From NCBI GenBank assembly GCA_000310025.1, contig FN649738.1, forward strand, positions 2,005,656-2,069,655: 64,000 bases of DNA, given 5' to 3'. Origin of the DNA: Ectocarpus siliculosus (lineage: Eukaryota > Sar > Phaeophyceae > Ectocarpales > Ectocarpaceae). Positions 35,635-48,500 of this stretch are shown in pieces (positions within the stretch are counted from its first letter, which is position 1; the number at the start of each line of letters is the position of its first letter). Position numbers and translations under genes: made by a program. Below the pieces are notes generated by a model. That model saw only the letters and a program-made list of their open reading frames with translations, had not been told where the DNA came from and made no database searches.

Positions 35635-38600
35635 TCATCCGGACGACAAGGCCTCCGACACCGCCCTGAGTGCGTAGGCCGCGGCCTTCGCGCCCGGGTC
35701 GGGCACCCCCTCCAGGGACTCCGCGGCCACGTAGTTGGCGCGCCCCGCTAGTGCTTCCATGCCCCGCGTGGCCTCCGCCCCTTCCTCCGCCGCGGTGACG
35801 GCCTCCCCGAACGCTGATCGATTTGAACAACACCGTCAAGGAAAAAAGTGGAGGAAGAGAAAAGGTTATCTTGAGAGAACTGTGTCGGAGAACTCCTTAC
35901 GTTGACGGCAATATTCTGGGCGGGGGGGCTAGCGAGTACCTAATCGCTGCAACCGGGAGTTGTTTCTAGATACCACCACCCCAACACGACGAGGATGGGC
36001 GGTTCCATGGCACGACTGGTGGCAGGCGGCAATACATAGTCAGCAAGAGACGGACCCACTGCCAAATAACGACATAACCCCCGCTGTGAAGCAACCCCCG
36101 CTTCCTCATTTGCCTTGTCCACGCTACCACGCTCCCTCCCTTCCGTCCTGAGACGCGCCCCCCGCCCGGACACGCTACATGTACATGACACCGCACAAGC
36201 AACACGCGCATCACAACCAATTAGTGATTCCCCACCCACCTGAGGGCCCCTTTCGTCGGAGGACTTCCGCGGCCGGCACGATCGCGTCCAACACCGTCCG
36301 CATCCCCGCCTTAGCACCCCCGTAGAATTCCACCCCGACGACCCCGGCTACGAAAGCACGGCACCAAGCTGCCCCTCCGCCCTCTTGCTCTTGTTCTTGA
36401 GATGGTGATGATGAGGATGGTGGTGGTGGAGGAGATGACAGGGCGGCGTCTCCGGCGCTGAAGAAAATCTGAAGCACCCCTCCCATCGTGCCTCCCATCG
36501 ATTCGCCGACGCTGTCGTGTTGCATGTGTGCGACGGCGGTGGCGAGAGATTGCAAGGAGCACAATTTTAAGCCCCATGATATTATAAAACAAAATAAACA
36601 AGACGGCGAAATGAAGCAAAGCGAGAAGAAGATCGAGATGTGCTTATTGCCCGCTGTGACCGGTTCCGGCGACCAAAACAAAGGCGCTGATATTTGGAGG
36701 GAAGGAAACAGGCCACTGCTGTTGAGCGCACCATACCAATGATGTCAAAGACGCGTGGTCACATACCACTGACCTTGCTGCGCACTCAACTCCACTCCAC
36801 TTCCCACGCTCGTCACCTCGGGGGACGATTCAACACACCTACTGCACGGTAAGCGCACCTGTCGGACAAGGCCCGCAACAGCGCGCGCAGATCTCTGGTG
36901 GGAAGCCGGCCCGCTTCGAGCTCGGCCAGCACAGCCTCCGCACCCCTCTTGAAGGTGGTCCCGCAGTCGCCGTCCCCCGCTATGCAGTCCCACTTCGTCA
37001 GCTCCTGGTTCGTGGGTAGCGAGACGGGCGAACGGGTGGAAAAAAAGGTCAGCACCGCCTTCCCCTTGTAGGTGGTCTCCGCCAAAACGGCACGCACGTG
37101 CATGCACACATGAATGAGCACGACGGTGTGCCGGGGAGAGAGCGAGAGCGGTGAAGGACGCGGAAGGGCTTATCGAACAGATAGTATGTAGGTGGATAGT
37201 TACGCACGCATTACCGAGAGGGGGGGGCAATAGAAATAGACGGCGCAACTATTATAAGGATATATATGTACTGCATGAGTCATGCAAGAGATTAACATAT
37301 GCATATATCGTAAGAGCACGGAGAAGGAATAGAGGGTGGGGGCCCTGAACATAAAGACATTGTGTGTGTGAGAGAGGGGGGGGGGGGGGGGGGGGGGGGA
37401 AAAAAATAATCCCGGGGAAAGGGACAAAAAAGGGGAGCCCCAAAAAAAATCCCCCCGAAAANNNNNNNNNNNNNNNNNNNNNNNNNNNNNNNNNNNNNNN
37501 NNNNNNNNNNNNNNNNNNNNNNNNNNNNNNNNNNNNNNNNNNNNNNNNNNNNNNNNNNNNNACGGAAGAAAAAATTCAAATGTGGGAGACACTCGATAGA
37601 GAGGACCCAGGAGATGACGACCCTGCGTTCTTTTTAAGAAGGGGCTGAGGGGGTGTAAAGTAAAGCAAGGCGACCTATGGGATGATTTGTCGGGATTTGG
37701 GAGTTAGGTGAAAAAGAGTGCGTGATTCGGAGGTTCGGACTGAACGTGGTCGGGACAGACAGACTGACAGACGCGATTTTTTGTTACGGCGCGGTGAAAC
37801 CTCAAGGATCCCGTACCCCATGGGTCTATACACGAACAAGCTGGCAACGTAGGGGGGTCGCCAGCTTGTTCCTCTGCCATAAGGCCCATCTTTTCCCCAG
37901 GTGCAAGGGGGGGGGGGGGGGGGCGAGCGAAAACATAATCCAGGCAAAGCGACAAACAGAGGGAAGCACAGACAAAATCAACAGCGAGAGATGAATCGTG
38001 TGCGTGGGGGGGGGTGGGGGAGAGGGATGAAGGAACGTGACGTGACGTAAAGGACGGCAGGTACCGTACGCATCAGATCGCGACGACGAAAACCGAGCTA
38101 GCAATCTCTCACTCACCCACCCACCCCCTCTCAGCCGAAATCACAACAGCACAAACACAACATACACACACGCGCGCGCGCGCAACCTTCCAAGCCAACA
38201 GTTACAGCTCCAATTTCTGGAGTTTTCACTCGCCGGTTCGGCCGCAACCAGCGCGTTCGCTGCCGCCCTCACAGCCCCTTCCAACGCGCCCCACTCCCCG
38301 GGGGAAACGCCTCCTCCTTCTTCTTCTTGCGCTGCCGTCTCGGAACCACCTCCCGCCGGGGATGCGGCCGTGCTCACTCCTCCTCCCGACGACGACGAGT
38401 AGGGTGTGAGTTGGTGGGGCGGTCGCTTGGAGCGGGTGCCGTGGGCTTCGCGCCAGCCCGGGGTGTCAGCTGCGGCGTCCAGCCTGTTGTTCGGTGTTGT
38501 CGTTGTACGCGTATAATCATCATCATCATCATGTTGTTTTTGTTCTCTAATGATACTTGCTCTTAAAAGTTGCGGTGGTGGTCGTAAGTATGACGAAGGA

Positions 38601-41600
38601 TGATGGTGCTAGCAAGGCATGGGCGAGGGCGGTGATGGCATTCGGTTGACGGAACTCGTGCGAACGGTGATGAGAACAACTAACGAAGTCTACATGTTCG
38701 CGGCAAATATGCACATGCAATAGCTTTCAACATCACCAGCCAGGATCGTGCGCACAGCAGAAACAAACAAACATCACACAGAGGCACTGAACAAATGACT
38801 ACGCGCACGTTCATACACAACATGCAAAAGCAAGAAACTGCTGTGCAGAATGACACACTTGTATCACCATTTTTACAATATTTTTTACAGTATGGGAATC
38901 AAATCTCGCCTCTAAAAATCTTGTCATTTTTTCTTTTTTGGGGCGAAGTCTGCCTCGCCCAGTGTAGCGCACGCACCGGGCCAGAGAGAGTGCGTCAACC
39001 CGCATCACGGTCACGGACGCCCCGGCCATGTCCAAAGACGTCATGAACGAGCCGCAGAAAACTCTTTCGACCCTCGCGCCCCTCCCTTGGAGGTTGGATG
39101 TGGCACGCCGCGCGATGAGCATGAGCTCCATCGGAGGCGTTGCTCCGAGGTTGTTGACGAGAACGGCCACGCGCTGGTCCGCGGACAGGGGCAAGTAGTC
39201 TTGGCCCCCTAGAACAAGCAAGCGTCGGGTGGGGGGGGTAAGTTGGTACGCAATATATGACTAGGTCGTCACGAGCTAGCGTCTAACGTCGTCGATCGAG
39301 GAGAAGGGGGAGGGGGAGGGGGAGGGGGAGGGGGAGGTGGCGTAACGAGTACCGGCGCCCGCCGCTTGCAATGGTAATCAATCACAGCAGCGAGGGCGTC
39401 CCCCCCATCCAAGATCCAAGGGAACAGGGTAAATGGACGCACAACTTCCAGCGCAGCAAAGGAACACACAGCGCCAGCAGCCTGCTGGGGGCGGCATTGT
39501 GGTGGGTGGACATGCATGTAGTATATACGGAGTTTCTGGGGACACGGTCGCAATATTTGCGTTCAGTGCGTTGCTTGCCTTGGCTCTCCGAATCTACGAT
39601 GGCGGAAATCATAGCGTCGGTCAGCTCGTCAGCGGTCTGGAGCCCCGTCTGCGTGATGCCAGCCTCTCCGTGTATTCCCAGTCCGATCTACTTCCCCAGA
39701 AACAAGTGCGCAAAACAAACATGCAGTGCGACAACGGCAGTCATAAGGCAGGAGGGCAGGCGGGCGGGTGGCCTTCACCGAAACATCCTAGACAGACTTG
39801 AGCTATTTGACTAAGACAAAAAAGTGAACATCGTTGGAGAAAAGTTTCGTGCGTCAGTTTTTTTTTGTTATTGTTCCCGCTAGGAGAAAAAAAAAACGCT
39901 TGCCGCCACCATGGACGCCTGAGCCTTATCTTTTTGTGGAAATTGTTGCCCCGAAAGATACCGAAATTCTACGGTCATCGTGAATCGTCACGGGTCACGT
40001 GCGTCTGTCGGTTTCATTGGCTTCGCAACTACTGTGCCCTTGTACGAGCGCGACCGTTAGGTACTGCTGTACCGCCCCACAAATTAACCCAGAGTCGACA
40101 TGGGACGGCACACCGTATCGTGTTCCGTGAGTTCTACCCCGCCTCACCGCAAGACATCCAACGGCATGAAGGCGCCAAAAAATCATGAAGATCACACAGA
40201 TCGAACAACAGAAGGTCCACGAAGCGAGCGAGCCTCGTCTGGGACAGCAAACCCAGGTGCACTACAAGAAAACAAAACTCAACACGGCCGCCACATCCGG
40301 GTACCATACAATACAATACAATACGCGGCGGTATCAACACAAATGCCAATAGCACGAGGCACTTTCGAGATGCCGTATCCAGCGGTGGTACTCGGTGCTG
40401 CTGCCACACGCAGAAGCGGTAGCGACAAACATACGCCCCGACGGGCAAGACAGACAGCGGACCGTGGCGCGCGCGCTTCTCTTGGATGTACAGCATGCAT
40501 GCCCCGCGGGCGCTACGCTACATACCTCGATGGTGTCCGCGTCCAGTCGCGAGGAAGGCTCCTGACCGGGCAGCGTACACGTGGTTAGGGCGACCCCAAG
40601 AGTTCCCACGTTCTGAGAGGCCGACGCAGTTTCGGCTAGGACCTGTATGCAGGCAGGATCGACCACAATCATCACATCATCGCAACGAGCGGGTAAGACG
40701 AGTGAACCGCAAGTGCCAGGCGCGTTGGCAGCAGAGACAAGACAGCCGCGCTTGAATCAGCCGGAGCGGCGGTTGCGCCAGGAAAGCGCACGACAAGGCA
40801 GGCCACCACGGTGAGCAGCCTCACCACGAAACTCTTCGCCAAGCAGCAGCCGCAAAACCACGGCTGCCGCTCCCAATTTGATCACGATCACTGCCACAAA
40901 TCACGATCAATCGCATAGTCTAGCCTTCGAAGACACGAAAAAAAACACAAGCCTCTTTGCAAATCAATCTTCGAGTACACAGTACACAACAACAAACGCA
41001 CCTCTTCCAGAGACAGTCCCGCCTCGGCGGCAGCTCCGGCGACCTTGGCGACGAGGACGGTGCCCGCGACGCCTCTCCTGCCCGTGATGCCCTTGTCGCG
41101 AGGGAGAGCGCAGTCGTCCGCGACCACGTGCATACGAACCTGGCCAGCAACATCGCCGTCAAAACAAATGTGAATACAACAGCAGTTTCCTAGCAAAAGA
41201 GCCGCCATGTGTACCATGTCTACCTCAATCCGACGTTATTGGCGAACATAACACAACAGCAAAGATGCAGGTGCTATCTATGTTCCTTTCGTATCACTCG
41301 CTGGTCGTGCGGTCCGATGTAGCGATTCGAAACAGCATCTTTGGTCTCGTGAACCCTAGCATTACATACCTGGGGGGGGGGGTGATGCTCCGTTCTAGAC
41401 ACAAATAACACCCTGACGGACAACGTGATAGCACCAACACCTTCAAATGTATCACTACATGTACAAACACGACACGACGTACGACGTAGGGGTCTCCAAA
41501 GCAGCGCCTGCATACACGTCAAACCCAGGAAACCACCAAACTCTTCAACTCCACTCTGACAGACTCAGAAAGGCACTAACCGTTGTAAATAGTGGCGTTA

Positions 41601-44600
41601 TTGAAAAAAAAAAGTCGTCGTGAACGCTTCAACATAAATAGATCACAAGGACAAAGGGGTTCACCCGCCTGACTATAATGCTGGTACGAACTTAAGGGTT
41701 CTGAAAAAAAAAAAAAATGGGTCTCACGTTGTATCCCTCCGCCTTCGCGCGCTCGACCGCCATGCCGAAGTTGAGCCTGTCGCCGGTGTAGTTCATCACC
41801 AGCACCAGGCAGCCGAGGGGCCCGCAGGCGGCCCGGATAGCCTCCAGAACGGCCGACGCCGCCGGCGACGCGAAAACGCCTCCGCAGACCGCGGCGGTCA
41901 GCATCCCGTCGCCGACGTACCCGGCGAAGGCGGGCTCGTGGCCGCTGCCCCCTCCCGAGATGAGCGTGACTTGCCTGTCGCCGCCCAGCCGCGTGTATCG
42001 TGTCATGTTGTTTCTTGTTCAGCGTGCGAGTACTTGATAAGGGACGTGTGTGGCTGGCGAGGGGAGATCTTCGACGAAAATGAAAACACCGCCGCGAAAA
42101 CACATGTGTTCTGGGGAGACTATGAAATCGGCTCCGATTTTCGCAAAGGGTTATTGTACCGTTGGTGGTGGCATGAAGGTGAGGGGTCGTGGGGTTGTTT
42201 GCTAAGCGTCATGGGTTCGCGGCAGTGCGACAGGAACCTTCTGTATCATGCATGCGTGCGTGTGGTCTGGCAGACTTGTGAATCATACCTCAACAGGCCA
42301 AACAAAGCGTTCGCAAAGCACGCATCTTCTGTCTATCGTGGAGGCGATTTCTTTGTACGTGCTTTGCCTGTACCGAAGGACATCGAACGAAAAATGAATT
42401 TTTGTTTAACCGCGTAATAGTAGCTGCGTGCCCCCTGTATCCTATACACCAAGCAAGACACGAATCAACAGAGGGCACACGCAGATAGATAGACCCTCTC
42501 CACAGAGACCATAAAACGGATCGGTCAAGAAACAGCACGGCTGAAGAAGGGCGAACGACCTGCTGTAGAGTGCCATGGGGAAAGAGATGACAAACACATT
42601 GGGAGTGGTGCCCACCTTTCCTTGATGGTAGAGATGTCGGCGCGCAGCACGACGTCATGGTCCGGCAGCTTGGTCAGCCTCCCAGGGTTGCACACGTTCA
42701 CCAAGCCCTGCACACGGTTCACAACGCGCCAGATATTGAACGTGGGTAAATGCAAAGCTGGAGGCGTGCCGCCAATAGACAGCAGGTCCAGGCGATTACC
42801 TCGGTAACAACACTTGGGTGCTTCAAAAAATGTGTCTTTGGTATTTGTAGAGGTGTGCTGTATTTAGCATGACTTTCAGGAAGAGCACTATAAAATTTAG
42901 CCGTGTTTTCGCACAAGGGGTGAATCACCCTGTGGCATCTCCTGTTTTTTAGTGTTCAGCAGTATCGCCCCTGCATAAAGCCGCGTAGGAGGTCGCTGCT
43001 TCTGGAACCTTTAAGGTCGCGGCTGCGCCGAAGTGACGTCGTCAAACCCTTGCTGACAAGCCCCTTTGTCGCTGCACGTTGTAGGCGAGCTGGAAATACG
43101 CTTAGGTCGGTGTGCACAGGGGGGGGTAACTCCACCCCCCCTCTCGGGACCCCAGATGATAAACTTTAGAAGCGTTTCCCGTGTTAAGCCGCACTGAGCC
43201 TGACGTATTTTCATTGGTGAGCGGGTTCGCGCGGCCGATACAATCAACAAAGACACACACATACATCGTACGTTGTTTGCAACCTATGGTCTAGTTGCAG
43301 ACCACCTTGTTCCCAAGCACACTTGAGGGAAAAGGTACTGCTTCCTCTCGCATTCGTTTGCGATGTTTAATTTCTGCCTTCTACAACTCCCCAGGACACA
43401 ACATATATGCATGGTCAGATACACAAGATGGCCACCAAACTGTCTTGTTGAGCCTGTTGACCACAGGGGAGATATGGCTGTACGCTGCTCCGGGAGTTGT
43501 AGAAGCATCTTGTACGTTGGTCATGTGATATTATGAGTTCAGTGCTTATTTATCCTGGCCTCTTCTTCTTGTGGATAGAGTGACTATTTCGATGTGTGGT
43601 ATTAAACGTGCGTAGTCTAAGTTACAGCAGTATTGTAGAAAAGAAAATAATTAATGTAAACCACCGCACTACCGCACAGATAAGGCTTCTATGTAGCCCA
43701 GGGTCGGAGCGTTCAAGGTCCCAGGTAGAGAGGCAAGGCGGCACGGCAGTTGGAAACTGCGAGCGAGGGTGACTTAAAGAACTGAAAACATCGTTTCTCG
43801 AGCTCAGGAGTTCGTCCGCACATTGTTTTGACTGCTGCCCTATTCTGTACTTTAAAGTACAATAGACTAAATGCTGACGTAACCGCGGTACACATCTGTA
43901 TTGCACGTAACCCCACTGTCACGTGTGAAAATGTAATTTGCTCGCTGTGGAGCACTCGGAGGCAGGGCCTTCGATGAACGTCCGAACTCATGATCTCGAT
44001 AAGAGGTGCGAGTTCCACAAGAGTCATGAGATAGCGCTGTGATGCAAGCGGGCCGCTTTTCCTACTACTGAGTTTAAAAGTTGAACCGGGGTTAAGGTTG
44101 AGATTGGAGCGGGGCTGGAGTATTATACAAATCCGACCAGGACTTTAGATATGCCAGAATGTGGAGGACAGGTGTAGAAGTGTTGAAAATATACCGTTAC
44201 CCACGCTGCTGCGTAACTGCCGTAACTGTGCACACGTCGTTGTCTACCCGCTCCCGGTGGTGCGGGGGGATCCACCGTAGGCCTACATACCACTGCTGTT
44301 TACACACCGTGGTGCGTTAGGCGGTGGTAACTTTCGTTGCACATACAGAAGTAGGACAGGATACGTACGATCAGTGCCTTGCTGATGGTTCACCAGCAAG
44401 AAACCCTACCATGGATATGCATACGACCCTTCACAGCCACCTGCAGAGGTGGGGAGTGAGAGGTCGTCAGGCCTCCCTTCCCTCTCCCCTTCTGTGTCAC
44501 TCTATCTTCCGAGACCTTCTCCTTACCAAATCTCAAGAATGAAAGCTCCCAGACCCCGGTAGTGGGTGAACACTACTGTACCTACCCGACTGGAGGGAAT

Positions 44601-45273
44601 CTTGGGGTTATTTTTAGAGGGCTGGGCACATAAAACCAGGACTTTTAGATAAATAAGAAGAAAGCAATGTCAGCCGGCCATTCTGTCCCCTGGAGAACCT
44701 TCTTGCCGGTCTTGGCGGGGCTCTTGACGATAGATACACACTTCGATTGCAGAACTACAGCAGCGACCCACCGGCGACACAACAGCTTGCGAACGAAGAG
44801 AAATCGCGCTCCGTTCTCCCTACTGCGGAGCAAAAGGTTTCCATGCTCACCACAGCTGCTATAGCTATAGACTACTCCACATGTACAGCAGCAATGTTTC
44901 GTTCGGTCTCTCCGCCATGCATATACTGCTGTACCCACATGAGTGATCATTGATCCCACGAATCAACACCCAGCAGGTAGACAGCGTAGACGACCAATAC
45001 TTCTCTACCATGATACGTGCCTTCTTCTCTCCTTATTGGGTGTATATCAGAATGCCCAGGCGAGACGGCACGCCTGTTGTGTACCAAGAATTTTACACAC
45101 ATTGCAGCTTGCATGTTCACATAGAAAACGCACCTCAACACAAACAAAACACACCCATGGGTATGTTTTGTCTTCGGGAAGGCATGCTCACCCATACCCC
45201 ACCCCTCCGCAAACCATACCTCGATTATTTCTGGCACAATATTCTCCGGCTTGTTGATGAACTTCTTCGACAT
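35635..45273 (-). CDS. DAK: Dihydroxyacetone kinase (ATP-dependent, DhaK-DhaL fusion)
   Basis: Phosphorylates dihydroxyacetone (and glyceraldehyde in related enzymes) with ATP, linking glycerol and triose metabolism to glycolysis. Exons, in transcription order, are 45273-45220, 42707-42616, 42013-41728, 41139-41002, 40642-40526, 39687-39579, 39208-38977, 38483-38234, 37004-36859, 36511-36240 and 35813-35635. All phases match, giving 1,875 nt and 624 residues. The N-terminus MSKKFINKPENIVPEIIE is typical. The DhaK domain shows ISGGGSGHEP (about 67-76), NYTGDRLNFG, DDCALPRDKG with RRGVAGTV, and GLGIHGEAG, whose His235 is the expected residue that binds substrate covalently. LVNNLGATPPMEL and VFCGSFMTSLDMAG follow. 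After a low-complexity linker (about 350-410), the DhaL domain has AGDGDCGTT (Mg-ATP aspartates, about 435-443), ESMGGTMGG, YGGAKAGMRTVLDA and a C-terminal EGVPDPGAKAAAYALR. Two introns use GC donors: CAAG|GCAAGC at 39578 and CCG|GCGAGT at 38233. No targeting peptide or SKL tail is seen, so it is probably cytosolic. The gene shares a 277-bp upstream region with the dioxygenase gene. An intron contains the assembly gap. Confidence 0.96.
37462..37561. other. Assembly gap (100 N)
   Basis: Run of N inside a kinase intron. The flanking poly-G and poly-A sequence (37377-37461) looks like low-quality read ends. The gap lies next to copy B of the dispersed repeat. Confidence 0.99.
37590..37910 (-). 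repeat. Dispersed repeat, copy B (inverted relative to copy A)
   Basis: The reverse complement matches 34470-34800 (see copy A). It lies in the intron between kinase exons 8 and 9, directly beside the assembly gap. Confidence 0.85.
39299..39342. repeat. GGGGGA microsatellite
   Basis: Six-base GGGGGA units, about six copies, in a kinase intron. Confidence 0.9.
42708..45219. other. First intron of the kinase gene (2.5 kb)
   Basis: Bounded by donor GAG|GTATGG (45219) and acceptor TGCAG (42708) on the - strand. No exon of another gene is supported. It contains several ACAGCAGTA-type words (43621, 44882, 44923). Confidence 0.85.
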
Positions 45274-45550
45274 GGTGGCGTGTACCGCTTGTTGTGCTGC
45301 CTGTTGCTTTAGTGTGGTCAGCTGTCAGCTGGAACACGAATGCCAGATCTGAGATCAGAGATGCGGCGCAACAGCAGCGCGCTAGGGGGACTCGTCGATG
45401 CACACCAGGGAGGAAAGGGGGGAGGGGGGGTATGATGTCGCACCGATCCAAGTCAAGAAAACAGCAGGTCAAGTGAGTGCAGAGTGGGTACCACCCGAGA
45501 CCACCGTGGACCCATCTTCGCATCCTCCATCCATCCACACTGGCGGCACG
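45274..45550. promoter_or_regulatory. Shared 277-bp upstream region of two divergent genes
   Basis: Separates the ATG of the kinase (45273, -) from the ATG of the carotenoid cleavage dioxygenase (45551, +), so both 5' leaders and core promoters must fit here. No TATA box is evident on either strand. A small palindrome AGCTGTCAGCT lies at about 45320-45330 and a G-rich tract at 45410-45430. A bidirectional promoter is inferred from the geometry. Confidence 0.65.
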
Positions 45551-48500
45551 ATGAACAGAGTGTTGAATCTCGCCTTCAAGCCTGCCGAGTACCTGCTTAA
45601 TTGGCCGGTGAGTCAAATCATGCGCGCAACACGTCGTTGTTCATGCACGGAGAACGAACGAGTCGAAACATATGGTTTGCCGCACAAGTTTCGTTCATGT
45701 TAACTTGCTGTTTCCTGTAGTAGTGCCCAGCAGTCTCTTTGCTGCTGCTGTACAAGTGTAGCGATGGTTCCTCATGATCTGATGACCTATTGCCAAGACA
45801 CATGTTCGCGCCGCCCATCAAAACGCATGTGGAACACAACGCATGCTACGACGCACCCCCTGGCCGTCGGGAAATTTGAATATCTGTTGATTTACAACAG
45901 CAGTACTAGTTGATTACAAAGAGAGAGACCTACACGCCCACCACGTATTAGACTACACATCTACATATTCTTACGCTCGGGTTAATTTTTTAATTTTTTC
46001 TTCGGTAATAAGAAGAGTGAAAATACACTGCTTTAAAGTTTTCGAGTGATGACTGAGAAAAAAAAAAACTAGGTACAGAAAACGATGATGTTACCGGGAG
46101 GTTCAGGTGACATAAAACGGTACACAAGGAATTGACTAACTCAGCGTAAAATGCTCAGCATAAAATGCTGATGGAACAATGGAACCCCCCCTCCCCCTCC
46201 CTCCCCCTCCCTCCCCCTCCCCAGTGAGTGACTGTTTTCTTGGCGGCTGCAGCGGGGAATACCGGTACCGACGTACCGACTGCTGTCGCGCTGTCGCGAG
46301 AAAAAACAAAAAAACTCCCGCACACATAACACCCAGCGTGATGCGACTGTTGTTGAACTCTCATGTCACCGATCATGTGCGGAAATAATATGTGAACTCT
46401 GTGTGTGTCAGCATCATCAGTGTTCTCTGGTCACAGAGGATTAAGGAATAATAAAAACACACACAGAAAGACTACCCATTCGAGATATACCCACAGTCGA
46501 ACGGGATGTGGTGAAGTCTTTTCAGTGAGTGGAGGGAAACCGGCTGGGTACTGGACTTATTTCGAGTCTTTTTAAGTCTATACACTGATGATTTATACCA
46601 GTGATGCCAGCTGGTGCTAAGTACAAAAACATCTGTATAGGTAACTTACAGTTTACAATACATCCCCTGTAGTTCTCTGCTGGGTCAACGGCAAAATATC
46701 GGGGAGAAACCCTCCGTTGTGCCGTGTATTGTAAATTGTAACCTTTACAGGGGACACGGCGCAGTGTCTATTGACAGCTTGCTGGTTTATTAGACATATT
46801 AGGAATAACATTGTAAAATTCATGGAAGTGGAACAAAATTTACAGCAGTACATCATTCATGGAAGTGGAACAAAATCTACAGCAGTACATCATCAGTCCT
46901 ACATCACTCGTTTTTCAAATCTACAGATTTTTGAATTTCACGGACAGCAGGTGTTTCCCGCCGTTTTTAAAATTTACAAATCGTTTTTGATCCTTTGGGG
47001 TAACGTATCAGGGATGTTTATACAGCAGTAGATGAGAATGGTATACCTGGTGCATGGTAGGTAGGGCATACCATTCAGGTTGTATCATGTTAGCTTGTTT
47101 CTTGTTATGTTGGGTGTTGGTAAACATCATCAGTAGAGCATGGAAAGTTTCCAAATGATTGTTGTTGTCGTCAACTTCCCTGGTGTTCCTCAAAGCGGTT
47201 TGGCGAGATATCTTGTCGCAACCATGTCGTAATCACGTCGTAGAGCATCCGAAGGTCAGCAGCAGCAGCGAGTAGCAGTTGGTCTCTCCGTGTGGAGCAG
47301 TGGTGTGGACATGTTACGGAGTAGCGAAGAATACAACACGTAGAAATTACCCACCTGGATGTACAGCGATCAGCAGCGAAGACGATGTGTGTCAGCCACG
47401 AGGTCAATATGGGAGAGCACCTTAGCACGAAACCCGATACAGCCGTCCCGCTTTGCCTCAAGTCCTATCGGAGGGGCTATATATGTGGTACCACGGCAGG
47501 GATCCGAATGCCGGCTGCTCCGAACACAATGGGAGGCTTGCGGTAGGGATCAAACTGGGAATGTGCGAAAGGGGCTTCCCGACCATGGGCTCAACTGTAG
47601 ATTTGGAGGCCGTCGAGGTGTTGTATTTTCACCTGGTCATGTGACGTCATTGGGTCTAAGTTTTAGAAGAAATTTCACTGGGTCATATGACGTCATTTGG
47701 GATCCGAGATTAGAAGAATTTGGTTACAGCAATGATATTTAGCAAGGGACACGGGTCACTGTGTTCCCCCTTGCTAATGGAAAAGTAGGCAACTCGTTGC
47801 CGTTCTTATCCATCATTCATTATTTTATTGTCAAGTGTTAACCATTACTCTATTGTCGAGTGTTCCAGTTGTGATGTTTAAAGTTTTATTTCCTCGGGAT
47901 GTCCTACAAGAATTCATCCACACTGCGCATCCTTTCTTGCAAGGATTAGTACAATTTACTCAGGCCCCAAAAGGCGTGGATGCGCGAATCGATGAGGTCG
48001 TCATCCATCGCAGACGAGAACAAAAACAACAGCTAGTTGCTGGTCCACGTACGTACGTCAAGCAAACCCTCCGTATCATTACTTTTTTGTTTTTTTTGCG
48101 CTCACAGCATTTGTGCCGTTTACTCCAACCCGTGGTCACACAGAAGGGTCCCTCTCCCTGAGGACCCCTACCCACCCCTCCTGCGGTGCTTTGCCTTCGA
48201 GTTCTAATGCGAGAAGAGTGCAGCAATGTCTTGCCTCTGTGTACACACGAACTACTGTATGTAGCACTTCCACCCAGGCCAGGAACGGAAGCGAGAGAAA
48301 AACTCACTTTGCAAGAAAAGCTCGCTAATGCCGGGGTTCGAACCCCCGACCCTGGCTACTACATGCAAGGTTTTCGAGGACATCACCTAGCCTACCGGGG
48401 CGACCGGCAACTAGATAGGGGTAATGAGCCGCGGGGTGCGCCTCAGTCCTCGCAGTACATCAGTCTTACTCCGATTCGGTGAGATTTTAAACGCTGTAGA

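Noticed and set aside
36512-36681. Extension of kinase exon 10 upstream to 36640 or beyond (a continuous hydrophobic frame)
   Set aside because: The acceptor CGACAG at 36512-36517 gives the right phase and joins ALSD to SVGESMGG as the family requires. The upstream frame has no homology.
39269-39553. - strand frame reading ILDGGDALAAVIDYHCKRR as a kinase exon
   Set aside because: The junction 39579/39208 already joins two conserved kinase blocks exactly. This segment falls inside that intron and has no family counterpart.
48330-48412. A functional tRNA gene
   Set aside because: The T-arm is perfect, but the acceptor and anticodon arms do not pair well and a SINE body with an A tail follows.
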